Positions 1 to 9,838 of a stretch of DNA of 64,000 nucleotides are shown here, in pieces (the stretch's first letter is position 1; each line of letters begins with the position of its first letter). Where the stretch lies: contig OX621253.1 in NCBI GenBank assembly GCA_951640165.1, positions 15,208,001 through 15,272,000 on the forward strand, in the 5' to 3' direction. The DNA comes from Pseudoips prasinana (Eukaryota > Arthropoda > Insecta > Lepidoptera > Nolidae). Both the position numbers and the translations under genes were made by a program. The notes below the pieces were generated by a model. The model was not told the DNA's origin and did not search any database. It saw only the letters and a list, made by a program, of their open reading frames with translations.

Positions 1-320
1 AATTAAAACTACGGAAATTATTGTCATATTAACCCTGTACACTACAGTACAGTCAAAACAAATTGAATTCGACCGCAAGTCAATGTAATAGCCTTTTTAA
101 TCGCAGTTTTATTTGGATTCATACAAATTCAATACAAAATAAAGAAAAATAAACTTTATTCCAAGAAACTAATTTAGTAAATAACAATGCATATAATTGT
201 ATGTTAAATAAAAAAATCAGTGTATGTATTATGATTACAACATAATATTCTACTTGGGGTGTTTGAAGGTGTGCCTTAATAACGTTACATGTTGTATATA
301 TATATATATATATATATATC
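1..320. other. AT-rich stretch ending in a (TA)n microsatellite
   Basis: I see no gene in this stretch. It is AT-rich and ends in a (TA)n run at about 294-319 that directly abuts the first SINE copy. Confidence 0.6.
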
Positions 321-582
321 TACGGGCCTGTTGGCGAGGTTGGCAAATGCTTGCTTTTCACGCCGGAGGTCGTGGGTTTGATTCCCACCCACGACAAATA
401 TTGGTGTGCATGAACATGTCTGTTTGTCCTGAGTCTGGGCGTAATTATCTACATATGTATTTATTTACAAAAGAATCAGTATATGTAGTATATCAGTTAT
501 CTGGCTTCCATAGTATAAGCTCTGCTTAGTTTGGGATAAGATGGACGTGTGTAAATAGTGTCCCAGGATATTATTATTATCT
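321..582 (+). repeat. SINE family 1, tRNA-derived copy
   Basis: The head resembles a tRNA pol III promoter: an A-box-like TTGGCGAGGTTGG, then a B-box-like GGTTTGATTCC in a GTGGGT...CCCACC arm. The body carries the shared blocks AACATGTCTGTTTGTCCTGA and CTCTGCTTAGTTTGGGAT, and the 3' end runs into TATTATTAT. The same unit recurs at 1184, 1948, 7776, 9405, 18740, 33140, 44830 and 53013 on both strands, which makes it a dispersed repeat and not a tRNA gene. Confidence 0.85.
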
Positions 583-584
583 TA

Positions 585-924
585 TACAGGTGGCCGAGGA
601 GTTGACGTTCAAACGCAAAATTTTGATACTTTATGATGAGCTCAAACCTTAATGTTGAACTTTCGAATAAATTCTAAGTCAGTTCTGCAATGATTAGATA
701 AAACATAATTTTTAGGGTGTTAGGGTAAACTATGCTAATTACTTATCACAAAAAAAAACTGAACCAGAAATGTTGAACAGAACCAGAAAAAAATCTGAAT
801 CTGATGTTAGGTGAAATTTCCGAAAAAAATCATTAAAAAAATTATATCTCGAAAACAAGGCATACTCCTCATCATAAAGTATCTAAATTTTGCATTTGAA
901 CGGCGACTCCTCGGCCAGCCTGTA
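585..924. mobile_element. Non-autonomous TIR element (MITE-like), about 340 bp
   Basis: The left end TACAGGTGGCCGAGGAGT and the reverse complement of the right end TACAGGCTGGCCGAGGAGT match. The inverted similarity continues inward for about 55 bp (GTTCAAAYGCAAAATTTnGATACTTTATGATGAG). There is no ORF between the arms. The ends start with TA, which fits but does not prove a TA target. It lies directly beyond the 3' tail of the preceding SINE. I cannot assign a superfamily without a transposase-bearing relative. Confidence 0.8.
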
Positions 925-1183
925 TATTCTGTTTCAGACATTAAAGGGTAGGAAGATTAAGTAGGGCAATTGGATGCAGGGCGATTTTTTATTACACGGC
1001 TTTCGTTTTTTACATTCAAGCCTTATTCCCTTTTCTATGATGATCAGATCTCGGTTGAAGAAGGAAACCAGAGTTATTGACTTGAGAATAGAGCAACAAC
1101 TATCTTACCAAGACACTAATTATAAACAAAAATTAAAAAGGCCTCCCTAAATAACTCCACAATTGCCACGATAATAAAATAAC

Positions 1184-1556
1184 TAATATCCTGGGCCATT
1201 ATTTACATACGGCCATCTAATCCCAAACTAAGCATCTGTTATCTGGTTTCTATAGTACAATCTGTCAAATTTCCCCAATTGAAAGTGAACCTTATGCTTA
1301 TGTGATAAAGTTGATAATCTATAAAATAAATTTGACAGATTGGGGTAATTGGATGTGCTGGCATCTGTACAACCGTACTATGGAAACCAGATAACTGATA
1401 TACTACTTTTCTTTTGTAAAATCATACTTATATAGATAATTACACCTAGACTCAGGACCAACAGACATGTTCATAAAGACACATATCTGTCCTGGGTGGC
1501 GAACCCACGAGCTCAGACGTGAAAAGCAATCATTCGCCAACCTCGCCAACAGGTAT
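1184..1556 (-). repeat. SINE family 1 copy, rearranged around a MITE
   Basis: Read on the minus strand this is the family 1 SINE: the tRNA-like head is at the right end near 1500-1553 and the tail is at the left. A MITE remnant interrupts it at 1261-1370. About 20 bp of SINE (GTTATCTGGTTTCTATAGTAC) on the left of the MITE is repeated in inverted orientation on the right at 1375-1395, so the insertion was accompanied by a local inversion or foldback. Confidence 0.75.
1261..1370 (-). mobile_element. Palindromic MITE (ACAGACGCCAGCACATC family), damaged copy
   Basis: The interior matches the reverse complement of the copies at 7531, 28067, 30947 and 32292 (AATTTGACAGATTGGGG near 1330, and the central AAGTGAACCTTATGCTT). 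The right arm ends in GCATCTGTAC. The outer part of the left arm is missing. Confidence 0.75.
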
Positions 1557-1817
1557 TTATGAAATGCTGCTACTAATAGTGGGAACAGGACAGTTTCACT
1601 TAATAAACATTCAATTTACGGCCATCATTCACATCATAATAAATATATTATGTTGCGAATTGTGTCGGTAAATTGCATTTTTTATACGCACCGTAATACA
1701 GGGATTATTTTACTAATGCAACCGTTGTAATAAAATAAAATCTATGAACGAAAGTTAGCATGATTAATGATACAGTTTCGGGGGGAAAGACGAATAAAGA
1801 ATTAAATTTTTGGGCAA
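1557..1817. repeat. Member of a duplicated block shared with 8021-8273
   Basis: This stretch shares a long colinear similarity with 8021-8273. Shared landmarks are AACATTCAATTTACGGCCAT, CAGGGATTATTTTACTAATG, ATAAAATCTATGAACGAAAG and GTTTCGGGGGGAAAGAC. In both places a minus-strand family 1 SINE precedes it and ACAAGGTGGA follows. The copies differ by an indel of about 40 bp. No ORF is supported. Confidence 0.8.
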
Positions 1818-1946
1818 GCCCTGTACAAGGTGGACCGATGATCTTGCAAGGGTCGCGCGAAGCCGCTGGATGGTAACACAAGACCGGCCGTTGTAGAGAT
1901 TCTTGGGGAGGCCTTTGACGAGCAGTGGACGTCTTTCAGCTGATAT
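1818..1946 (+). pseudogene. RTE-type LINE 3' end fragment
   Basis: This is a short relic of the end of an RTE-type reverse transcriptase ORF and its 3' end. It shows ACAAGGTGGACCGATGATCTT, then a degenerate stretch ending in GGGGAGGCCTTTG and GTCTTTCAGCTGATA. The fuller copies at 50415 and 55905 show the same text. The conserved end of the family reads RWTDDL...W.SLGEAFVQQW.SFG in translation, but here it is frameshifted. A family 1 SINE starts 2 bp downstream. Confidence 0.75.
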
Positions 1947-1947
1947 T

Positions 1948-2205
1948 GACGGGCCAGTTGGCGTGGTTGGTAAATGCTTGCTTTTCACGCCGCAGGCGTG
2001 GGTTCGATTCCCACCCAGGACAGTGCGTGTGCATGAACATGTCTGTTCATCCTGTGTATGGGTGTAATTATCTATATAAGTATGTATTTACAAAAGAAAC
2101 GTGTATGTAATATATCAGTTATTTAGTTTCCATAGTACACGCTCTGCTTAGTTTGGGATTGGGAGGATGGCCGTGTGTGAATAATGTCCCAGGATATTTA
2201 TTTAT
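1948..2205 (+). repeat. SINE family 1 copy
   Basis: The copy is nearly full length. It has A-box-like TTGGCGTGGTTGG, B-box GGTTCGATTCC, the CATGAACATGTCTGTTCATCC block and the tail block CTCTGCTTAGTTTGGGAT, ending in GTCCCAGGATATTTATTTA. It is attached to the end of an RTE fragment. Confidence 0.85.
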
Positions 2206-2546
2206 GATTATTTTTTATCATGTTCAGATCAATATAAATGGAGATACAGCTTAACCTCGCTAAACTTTTCGACCTTATATAAATCACGCCTCTTTGTTAA
2301 TTGCTTCTTATGAGTTTTAACTTACGACCAAAAGATCAGATTCCCAATTAATTTGACTGTATTTTAGTGCTACGTATATAGAAAATTCATTAAGACAGAA
2401 TGAACTAAACAGTAACTACAACATCGTTTGTTAAATCTTGCTATGGATATGTAGATATGGTATCCTTTATTAATTTCTCTATGTCAAAGTATTTGCAGAA
2501 CATACCTAATACTTGTTGTTGAACATAAGGATTGAGTATGTTCATA
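2206..2546. other. AT-rich stretch without recognisable features
   Basis: I see no gene, tRNA-like head or inverted repeat here. It separates the SINE from the 3' end of the minus-strand LINE. Confidence 0.5.
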
Positions 2547-2909
2547 TAATAATAATAATAATAATTTATTTTTCACCACATCAAATTCATTGAGTACATT
2601 TAGGTATACTAAGTGTGCTTAAAAATACAGTATGTGTAGTATACTGGTACAATAAAAATATAAGGTTCATTACGATGCTAGGTCACATAGATTGGTGTGG
2701 TGACTAGCATCTTCGCTAAGTTATTTTTAAAATAACTTGTAATAAAGATGCTAGGTCCAAACTCCCTGAAGAGCACGCTGACATCGGTAGCGAATTATGA
2801 AAATACATTTATTTAATATTAGACTATATTGATTGATTAATTAAGATAATGATTAGTGAATAAAAAAAAGAAGTTAAATAACAATTAATAATTTAAAAAA
2901 GCATGCAAA

Positions 2910-2992
2910 AATGTGTGTGTTTGTGTGTGTGTGTTTGTGTATGTGGATGTGGATGTGGGTGTGGGTGTGTATGGGTGTGTGTGATGTGATGT
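2910..2992. repeat. (GT)n and GGATGT microsatellite in LINE 3' UTR
   Basis: GTGTGT runs are interspersed with GTGGATGTGGATGT and GTGTGGGTGTGT. The tract lies just beyond the stop codon of the LINE A ORF. Confidence 0.85.
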
Positions 2993-3021
2993 ACTGATGG
3001 TCCGATTGTTATTAGTTAAAT

Positions 3022-5949
3022 TTAACTGAGTGAGCTTAACATGTTCTCCGTTTCCTCATAGTTTTTAGTTAATAACCATGTTGTTACTGACTTTTTGCAT
3101 TGATGTTTAGACATTGGAAATATGTTTATTTTTGTATTAATTAAATTATATAGGTGAGGTCCTAAGTAGCATATAAATCTTTGGCTAAAAGAGAGGTTAC
3201 ATTTGTACGGGGCGCATGGTTTATCTCTTCGCCTCTTGTTGGATGGTTGATAAGGAGTGCTACTGTGTTGGGTTAAGATGGTACTCAGGATAAATAGTTG
3301 CCTAACTGTGAGGACCTCACATGACTTGTAGAGGGCGACAGTTGGATAGAGAATTGGGCGAAATGTAGCTACTTTTAGGACAGCTCTTTGTGCTCTTTCA
3401 AGTTTAATAATAATGGACTTAGGCACACCACCCCAAACAGAAACACAATAGGATAAGAGAGATTGGCAAAGTGCTAGGTAGATTCTCTTAACTAATCGAG
3501 CCTCGGCAACATGTCGAAGTGTTTTAAAGACAAAGATCAATTTTCTCGTTCGAGAGGCTAGTTGGTCAACGTGGGCAGAAAAATTTTGACTCTCGTCGAG
3601 AGTAACGCCTAAGTATTTTATAGTGTGGGTGCGTTCGAGTGGTGGGCAAATGCAAGACTGGGAGTCTTTTAACTGACATACGTGAGCGAGTATGCAATGC
3701 GAGGTGTGAGGGTGATTTGGCTGTCGCAAGTTGTATGTGATCATTTTCGTTTTCTGTGAGTTTAGGGTAAGTAAGTGTTCTGATAACCAGTTCATGACAG
3801 TATCAAGCCCTTTTTGTGCCGCACTGTAAGTATTTAACCAACTGTCTCCCGTGAACGTAAGAACTGTGTCATCCGCAAACACAATGATCTTTCCGTTTGG
3901 TAGATTGAGGTTGCATAGTTGATTTATGTATGCAAGAAAAAGAGTGGGTCCTAACACGCTTCCCTGTGGAACGCCGAAAGTAATTGGAAGTTCACTGCTC
4001 GTATAATTCTGTACCTTGACACATTGGGTCCTATTGCTGAGATAATCATTAAAAAATGATTGCGGAAGATCACGAATTCCAAGTTCTTCTAGCTTATTCA
4101 TAAGGATGGGAATAGAAACCGTGTCAAAAGCTTTTGTTAAGTCGAGGAATATTGACAGTACTTTTTATTTTTTGTCAATGTGGTGGACCACGTGATTAAT
4201 TAATTCTGAAATAGCGTTGTTAGTCGATTTTTTGCTTCTAAATCCGAATTGATTCGCAGATATTAGTTTTTTATCTTCAAAGTATTTTATCAGTCTTTTG
4301 TTAACGATTCGTTCAAGTAATTTTGATATAGAGGGAAGTACCGCAATAGGCCTATAGTTGTTGACACAATCTCTATTCCCACTCTTATGAATAGGATGTA
4401 TTACAGCTTTCTTGAGATATGAGGGAAATGTACCCGTGTTCAGACAAAGATTAAAGACATAAGTAAGAGGTGGTATAAGCAAGTGTTTGTATCGTTGCAG
4501 AAACTTGGTAGAGACAGTGTCCCAACCAGTGGCGGAGTCAGTCCTTAAGGACATAAGTAATGTCTCTACCTCGATTTCTTCAGTCGCCAGCATAACAAAA
4601 GATTGCGAAGGAGATGAGGAAGAATAGTCCTTTGTTGAAGTGTGACAGCGTTGTCGAGCACTAATATTGTCGGCCAGTGTTTTGCCAATGTTACAAAAAT
4701 ATTTATTTATATAGTTTACTGAATTTATGGGGGAACCGGAAAACGTAAGAAGATCGTCTGGGGGTATTTTTAGTTTTGTGGTGTTGGTAACCCTTTTAAT
4801 TTCCTTCCATAACCTTTTATTGTCATTTCCAGCTTCTCTTAGTTCAGCTCTGACATGGCCTCTTTTTACTTTTTTAATTATTTTGTTACAGTCATTTCTA
4901 TAACGCTTGTAGGTTAGTATTAAAATGGGATCATTAGGGGTGAGCTTTAGTTTTTTATGCATAGCATCTCTATTGCGCATACAACGGAGCAAGTCTGCAG
5001 TCATCCATGGTTTCAGGAATCGCTGGTTGTTTGGGAGTTTAATTAGCTGAGTGTGTAGGTTTATAACTTTCATGAGTTTGTTTATAAGAAGAGTGGTAGC
5101 TAAATTAGCGTCTTTGCAACAGTATATATCATGGAAGTCCATTTCAGTCATATCTATATCCAAGGTAGAGTAATTTAGTTTGGATACTACTTTACTTTGA
5201 CGTTCGTTTTCTTTCGTCTTTAGGCAAAGAATTATAGCATAGTGGTCGGTCACGGTAGAGTTAACTACCATGGTTGAAGCCGTCAGATTAGTTTTAAGCA
5301 AGACATGATCTAAGCAAGCATGCTCCCGGGTAGGGAGTATGTGTGCCGGTAGTAAACCATGAAAAGCCGTAAGGTCTAGGTACTCCGATATTTTGGCAGG
5401 GCATGGAGAGCCACCAATGTCGAGGTTAATATCTCCGATAACAGCTATGTTTCTGAATGAGGAGAGATTGTTCAACAATGAGTCTAACGACTTCAGAAAA
5501 TTTGAAATATCTGAAAAGGAGGGCGGACGATAGATACATACAAAGACTTTAACGGTTCCAACCTTAATTACAAGACAACTAGCATCGATAAAAATTGGCT
5601 CTTCCACTGTATAATTCATGAGGTTATTAATATAAATGACCACCCCATAATTTTGATTTAAATGGTTATTTGTCTGATAATGAGAGTAGTTATCAATTGT
5701 TGGAACTGAACATCCTTGTTTTAGCCAACACTCTGTTAAGACGACTATCTCATACTTTATCCCAGTTCTGTGAAGAAGTGTTAAAAAGTTATCTATGTTA
5801 GCGTTAATTGATCGGATATTTTGACATATTAATTTTAATTGACGCTCAGGCCGTGAAATTAATGTTGCACACTCTTCGGGTGTACAAGTAATAGAGCTAG
5901 AGACTGATATTTGGTCTAGATTTTCAGTGATTTCATTTATATTGTCCAC
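3022..5949 (-). pseudogene. LINE A endonuclease-reverse transcriptase, one nonsense codon
   Basis: The reading frame runs from ATG at 5949 to the stop at 3022, 976 codons including stops, and is interrupted only by TAA at 4165-4167 (codon 595). The N-terminal part is an apurinic/apyrimidinic-type endonuclease (about residues 36-250). It shows LICQNIRSIN, a TECWL glutamate motif, YRPPS, IGDINLD and a TDHYA histidine motif. The reverse transcriptase follows, with KAVIHPIHKSGN, NNYRPIAVLPS and QFGFR. After the stop come FLDLTKAFDTV (motif A), GVPQGSVLGP and the catalytic FADD at about residues 691-694. The C-terminal region has LGVTLDE and SVWGG. The stop falls just before motif A, so a translated product would lack the active site unless it is read through. 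The endonuclease and RT types fit the CR1/Jockey group; the exact clade is unsure. Confidence 0.9.
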
Positions 5950-6240
5950 TATTAAAATGTTGATAAATCTTACTAATCATAAGATGGACATTTTTGTGGA
6001 TTAGCGAGGCAGACATATAGAAAAAAGTTATTTTATTTAGACGTGTTGAGCAGTCGGTATGGTTAAAATATAAATATGTACGTATGTAGAAATCGGAACC
6101 GTAAGTGTTTTGTGTAGTATAAATGTGAGTTGTGTTGATATAAGTGTACTGGTACATAGCAAATATTTGTATTAATAATTTTTCACAGTAATTTTCAATA
6201 TTGATTAATATTTTATACATGCAATATAAAATAAAGACTA

Positions 6241-6644
6241 GTCAATCATCCTTAGATAAAGTCGCAAGTTGAGTTTCGTGCTTAATGTAAGTAGTGTTTC
6301 CATGTTCCGTCTTCTTTATTAGGACTTTTCCATCAGTGACCCAACAATACTTAATCTTATCTATCTATATGAATAATGTATAACATGCTATATGAATTTG
6401 TGCCTAATTCGTTAGCAAGAATTAAATATCCAACTTAAGTCAGGGCAAACTTTTTTGGTATTCTTACAAAGCGTGTCAGCTGATTGGCTTGAATATCTCG
6501 CACTATTCATGCAGAGTGTCCATGAAATTGTATTAACAGCTTAGTTTATTTATATTAATTTATTTAATAAATTTCATCAATAAATGTACACTAACAATAA
6601 TTCTGATAATAAGTGTCTTACTCATTTATGCTATGAGGCGCTCA
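6241..6644. other. AT-rich stretch upstream of LINE A
   Basis: I see nothing supported here: no LINE ORF1 and no tRNA-like head. The 5' boundary of LINE A may lie within it. Confidence 0.4.
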
Positions 6645-6866
6645 GCAAGGTAAGGTACCTAAGAACGCGGTCAGTCCATAGATGTATGGCCGTTACAGTG
6701 GTTTAATTGAAGAGCTTCTCCGCGCTTTGGAGGGCACGTTAGGCTGTTGGTCCCGATTGTTGTCATTAGATAACAGTTGATAAGCCATGTCAGAGGCCTA
6801 CTGGGTGGCTTGAACAAATCTGACACCAGGGTAACCTCTGCCCATACAACAAAGAAAGAAAGACCA
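6645..6866 (+). repeat. Probable LINE 3' tail with AAAG-rich end
   Basis: This island is more GC-rich than its surroundings. It includes CTTCTCCGCGCTTTGGAGGG, GCCATGTCAGAGGCCTACTGG and CTGACACCAGGGTAACC, and ends in an A-rich AACAAAGAAAGAAAGA run. From memory of similar sequence it resembles the tail of a lepidopteran LINE. There is no second copy in the window to confirm it. Confidence 0.45.
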
Positions 6867-7530
6867 ATTTATAACAATATATACACAAACAAATTTTTAA
6901 AGATGATGGTAATCACTCCTTCATTGACATACACACAAGGTAATGTTTATTATTTCAATTCAATTTTTTCCTATCACAAAATTTGATGATGATATAAGTA
7001 CGGTTATGTTGTTGGTTTTAGTGTTACGTTATAGTCTACACGATTGCAAAAGGTAAAACATTTTTATTCAGGACCTCGCTTCCAAACATGTTTGTGCGAA
7101 AAATTCAAAGCGACAATGTTATTCGAAAATATATGAAACAATATTAACTTCGAACTTTTTGTGTCGCAACGGGTTTGAATAACCAAGTTTTGCTACAAAA
7201 ATAGCATATTTCAACACTGTTATTTATAAACTTGCGGTAAAATACTCTTATTCATCTACAAAGAGACGTGTTACTACTAAAAGGAGGAGGAATAGCTTGA
7301 ATTTATACCAACCGCTACGTGCTGACACAGACCCTCTCGCCAGAGGTGGAAATTTCATCGATGTCACCTGGATGATCGGTCCTCTACCACCATCGCGTTT
7401 CACAAGAAACTTTACCTGTAACCTGTACTAGCACTCTGAGGAATCAATTAACTGCGGTAGTATTTTCGAACCGGTATGACAAGGCAACCTTCAAGAAACG
7501 AGCATATTCGTTTTCCGTGGGCTGGCAACG
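6867..7530. other. AT-rich stretch without recognisable features
   Basis: I see no ORF with domain similarity and no clear repeat, apart from the MITE that begins at 7531. Confidence 0.4.
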
Positions 7531-7672
7531 TACAGACGCCAGCACATCAAGCTACCCCCCAATCTGTCAAATTTCTTTTATAGATTTTCAACTTTATCAC
7601 AAAAGCATAAGGTTCACTTTCAATTGGGAAAATTTGACAGATAGGGGGGTAGCTTGATGTGCTGGCGTCTGT
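7531..7672. mobile_element. Palindromic MITE (ACAGACGCCAGCACATC family), best copy
   Basis: This 142-bp element is bounded by TACAGACGCCAGCACATC and its reverse complement. The arms continue inward for about 45 bp through AGCTACCCCCC and ATCTGTCAAATTT. A short non-palindromic centre reads TTCAACTTTATCACAAAAGC. It has no ORF. Copies at 1261, 28067, 30947 and 32292 have the same ends and centre. Confidence 0.9.
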
Positions 7673-7775
7673 TGTTGCAGGTGTCCATGGTTGTTTGTTT
7701 GCCTTGCTTCTTAAAACCTACTTTAGAACAATTTCGTTTTAACGATTGCGATTAAATTAGTTGTAGTTTATATGA

Positions 7776-8020
7776 ATAATAATAATATCCTGGGACATTA
7801 TTCACACACGATCATCTGATCCCAAAAGCATAGCTTGTACCATGGAAACTAGATAACTGATATACTACTTTTCTTTTGTAAATACATTTTTTTATAGATA
7901 ATAACACACAGACTCAGGACAAACAGACATGTTCATGCACACAAATATCTGTCCTGGGTGGGAATCGAACCCACGACCTCCGGCGTGAAAAGCAAGCATT
8001 TGCCAACCACGCCAATAGGT
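7776..8020 (-). repeat. SINE family 1 copy
   Basis: The minus-strand copy has its tRNA-like head at the right (GGGAATCGAACCCACGACC on the plus strand is the B-box arm). The tail block AATAATATCCTGGGACATTA is at the left. It lies about 100 bp from the MITE. Confidence 0.85.
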
Positions 8021-8273
8021 ATTTTTGAAAACTGCTCTGCTGCTAATAGTAGAATCAGGTCAGTTTCACTTTACAAACATTCAATTTACGGCCATCATCA
8101 TCATAAATTGCATGTTTTACCCGCCCCGCAACACAGGGATTATTTTACTAATGCGGCCGTTGTAATAAAAATAAAATCTATGAACGAAAGTTAGCATGAT
8201 TAATGATAAAGTTTCGGGGGGAAAGACAAATAACCAATTTCATTATTGGTCAGGTGCTCTACAAGGTGGATTT
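8021..8273. repeat. Second member of the block shared with 1557-1817
   Basis: It is colinear with 1557-1817, from TTTTGAAAACTGCTCTGCTGC through GTTTCGGGGGGAAAGAC to CTACAAGGTGGA, where similarity stops. It is flanked by the same SINE in the same orientation, so SINE plus flank were copied as one unit. Confidence 0.8.
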
Positions 8274-8365
8274 TTTAAATAAAATAAATAAATAAAAAAG
8301 GTTTTTATTCACGTAGACTTAAAAAAAGCGCTTGTAAATAGTCAGAACATATTCGTAGTAGTATA
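8274..8365 (-). repeat. Dispersed repeat sharing a block with 29250 and 29735
   Basis: It contains AAGCGCTTGTAAATAGTCAG and TTTTTATTCACGTAGACTT, whose reverse complements occur at about 29350-29395 and 29830-29885. An A-rich (AATA)n run borders it at 8274-8298. It is probably the end of a retroelement; no coding sequence is visible. Confidence 0.6.
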
Positions 8366-8844
8366 TAATTAATTTATAATTGACTATTTTGCAACGGTTG
8401 TGGGAAGCCAAAGAAGAACAATTAGGTTTAAACGATTGCGATTAAATCGCTAAATTTATTTATTTATTTATATCAAATTATAACAGACACAGACACAACA
8501 AGAGGGTCCTTTTGTTGTGTCTGGGTTAGGAAACAATACAGATAATTTAGACAATCCAGACAGTTCAATCGTTTTCGTAACGACCATATAAACTCATTAC
8601 ATTACTTTTTGTTACCATATATAGACAGACAGAGCTACTTAATCTCGATGTAATCGGACCGAACCTATTACTCTTGATTCGATGGAGTGAATTGAAGAAT
8701 TGGGAACTGTAATTGAAACTTAGCCGAAAAAATACACTGGATACTGAACGAATAGGAATTCTAATTAAAGATGTACTGGTAGACATGTTGAGTGGAATAA
8801 GAATTTGGAACAGATAAGGATATTACAGGCGGAATACAATTATA

Positions 8845-8955
8845 TATAAATACATACAAAACATCCATAACTCAGAAACAAGTATTCGTGCTCATCACAC
8901 AAATATTTGCTCTTACCGGGATTCGAACCCAGGTCCACCAGGTTTCAAGAGCGTA
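8845..8955 (-). repeat. tRNA-like SINE fragment
   Basis: On the minus strand there is a B-box-like arm: plus-strand CCGGGATTCGAACCCAGG at about 8918-8935. It is preceded by a region with CATAACTCAGAAACAAG. No full cloverleaf can be drawn and there is no other close copy here, so a SINE relic is more likely than a tRNA gene. Confidence 0.5.
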
Positions 8956-9404
8956 AATACACTTAGAATAAAATTCTGTTTTGAACTTAGGCCATAGAAA
9001 TACATGTTTTCACACATATTCTTTACAATTTGTACAATCCAAATTTGAAGAATGATACTAAGTACGAGTTTGTTGATATATTTTTTAGTCTTGTGTCCAA
9101 TGAAATTCTAGTTTTAATGCATTTTAATCAGTTTACATTTTGTCATTGTTGACTGTTTACGTGGTTTTTATTCAGATCTTTCACAAATATTATTAGACCA
9201 TATTATAGTTTTAATAATCCACTTCAAAGCGGGTTTTAGAGTAAAACTTTCCTTAATCAAGATGTCTTAACTTTGACTGATAGACTTGGGCTGGACTTAA
9301 TTTTAGTACTTAATTGAATTTATAAGTGGTTGATGAAAAAAAGAGTTCGCTGATTCCCAAAATACAAGTTTAGTTAGTTTATGACTCCAGGACTACAACG
9401 TTAA

Positions 9405-9838
9405 ATTGACGAGCCGGTTGGCGTGGTTGGTAAATACCCTTGATACCTAATTGTCCTTCACGCTGCAGGTCGTGGGTTCGATTCTCACCCAGAACAGATA
9501 TTATTTGCGTGTAATTATCTATAAAAGTATGTATTTACAAAACAAAAGTAGGAGATGTAGTTTATTAGTTATCTGATGATGTAACTTGTTTTTATTTGGG
9601 ATTAAAAAAATATATAATTATGTGATAAAACAGCCCGCACGGACGGACCAATTTTTTTTTGTTATTTTTAAACTGTATTCGTCTATGTTTATATACTGCA
9701 TTGTGAGCTTGACAAGTACAAGTGTATGTTAATACCCAAGTGCTGAATTTTCATTATTAATCATTATATCTGGTTCTCATAGTACCTACGAGCTCTGCTT
9801 AGTTTGGGATCAGATGGCCGTGTTTAAATAATTATTAT
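9405..9838 (+). repeat. SINE family 1 copy split by foreign sequence
   Basis: The head (GCCGGTTGGCGTGGTTGG, B-box GGTTCGATTCTCACC) and part of the body lie at 9405-9590. The tail block (ATCTGGTTCTCATAGTACC, CTCTGCTTAGTTTGGGATCA) lies at 9765-9838. About 170 bp of AT-rich sequence with no recognised identity separates them. The head also has an insertion between its A and B boxes. Confidence 0.7.

Larger units (their letters stand above)
2547..6240 (-). mobile_element. Non-LTR retrotransposon (LINE A), near complete ORF2
   Basis: This is a minus-strand LINE. The downstream (3') end is at the left, in an (ATT)n run at about 2547-2566, a common form of LINE 3' terminus. The 3' UTR of about 0.45 kb holds a long CA/GT-rich microsatellite (about 2910-2990). 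The endonuclease-RT ORF spans 3022-5949. I find no ORF1 upstream, so the copy is 5'-truncated or its ORF1 has decayed. The right boundary is approximate. Confidence 0.8.

Noticed and set aside
224..529. 101-codon ORF over the first SINE
   Set aside because: It starts in AT-rich sequence and runs through a pol III-type SINE; the peptide is only a translation of the repeat. Similar ORFs in SINE copies at 1925 and 7958 were rejected for the same reason.
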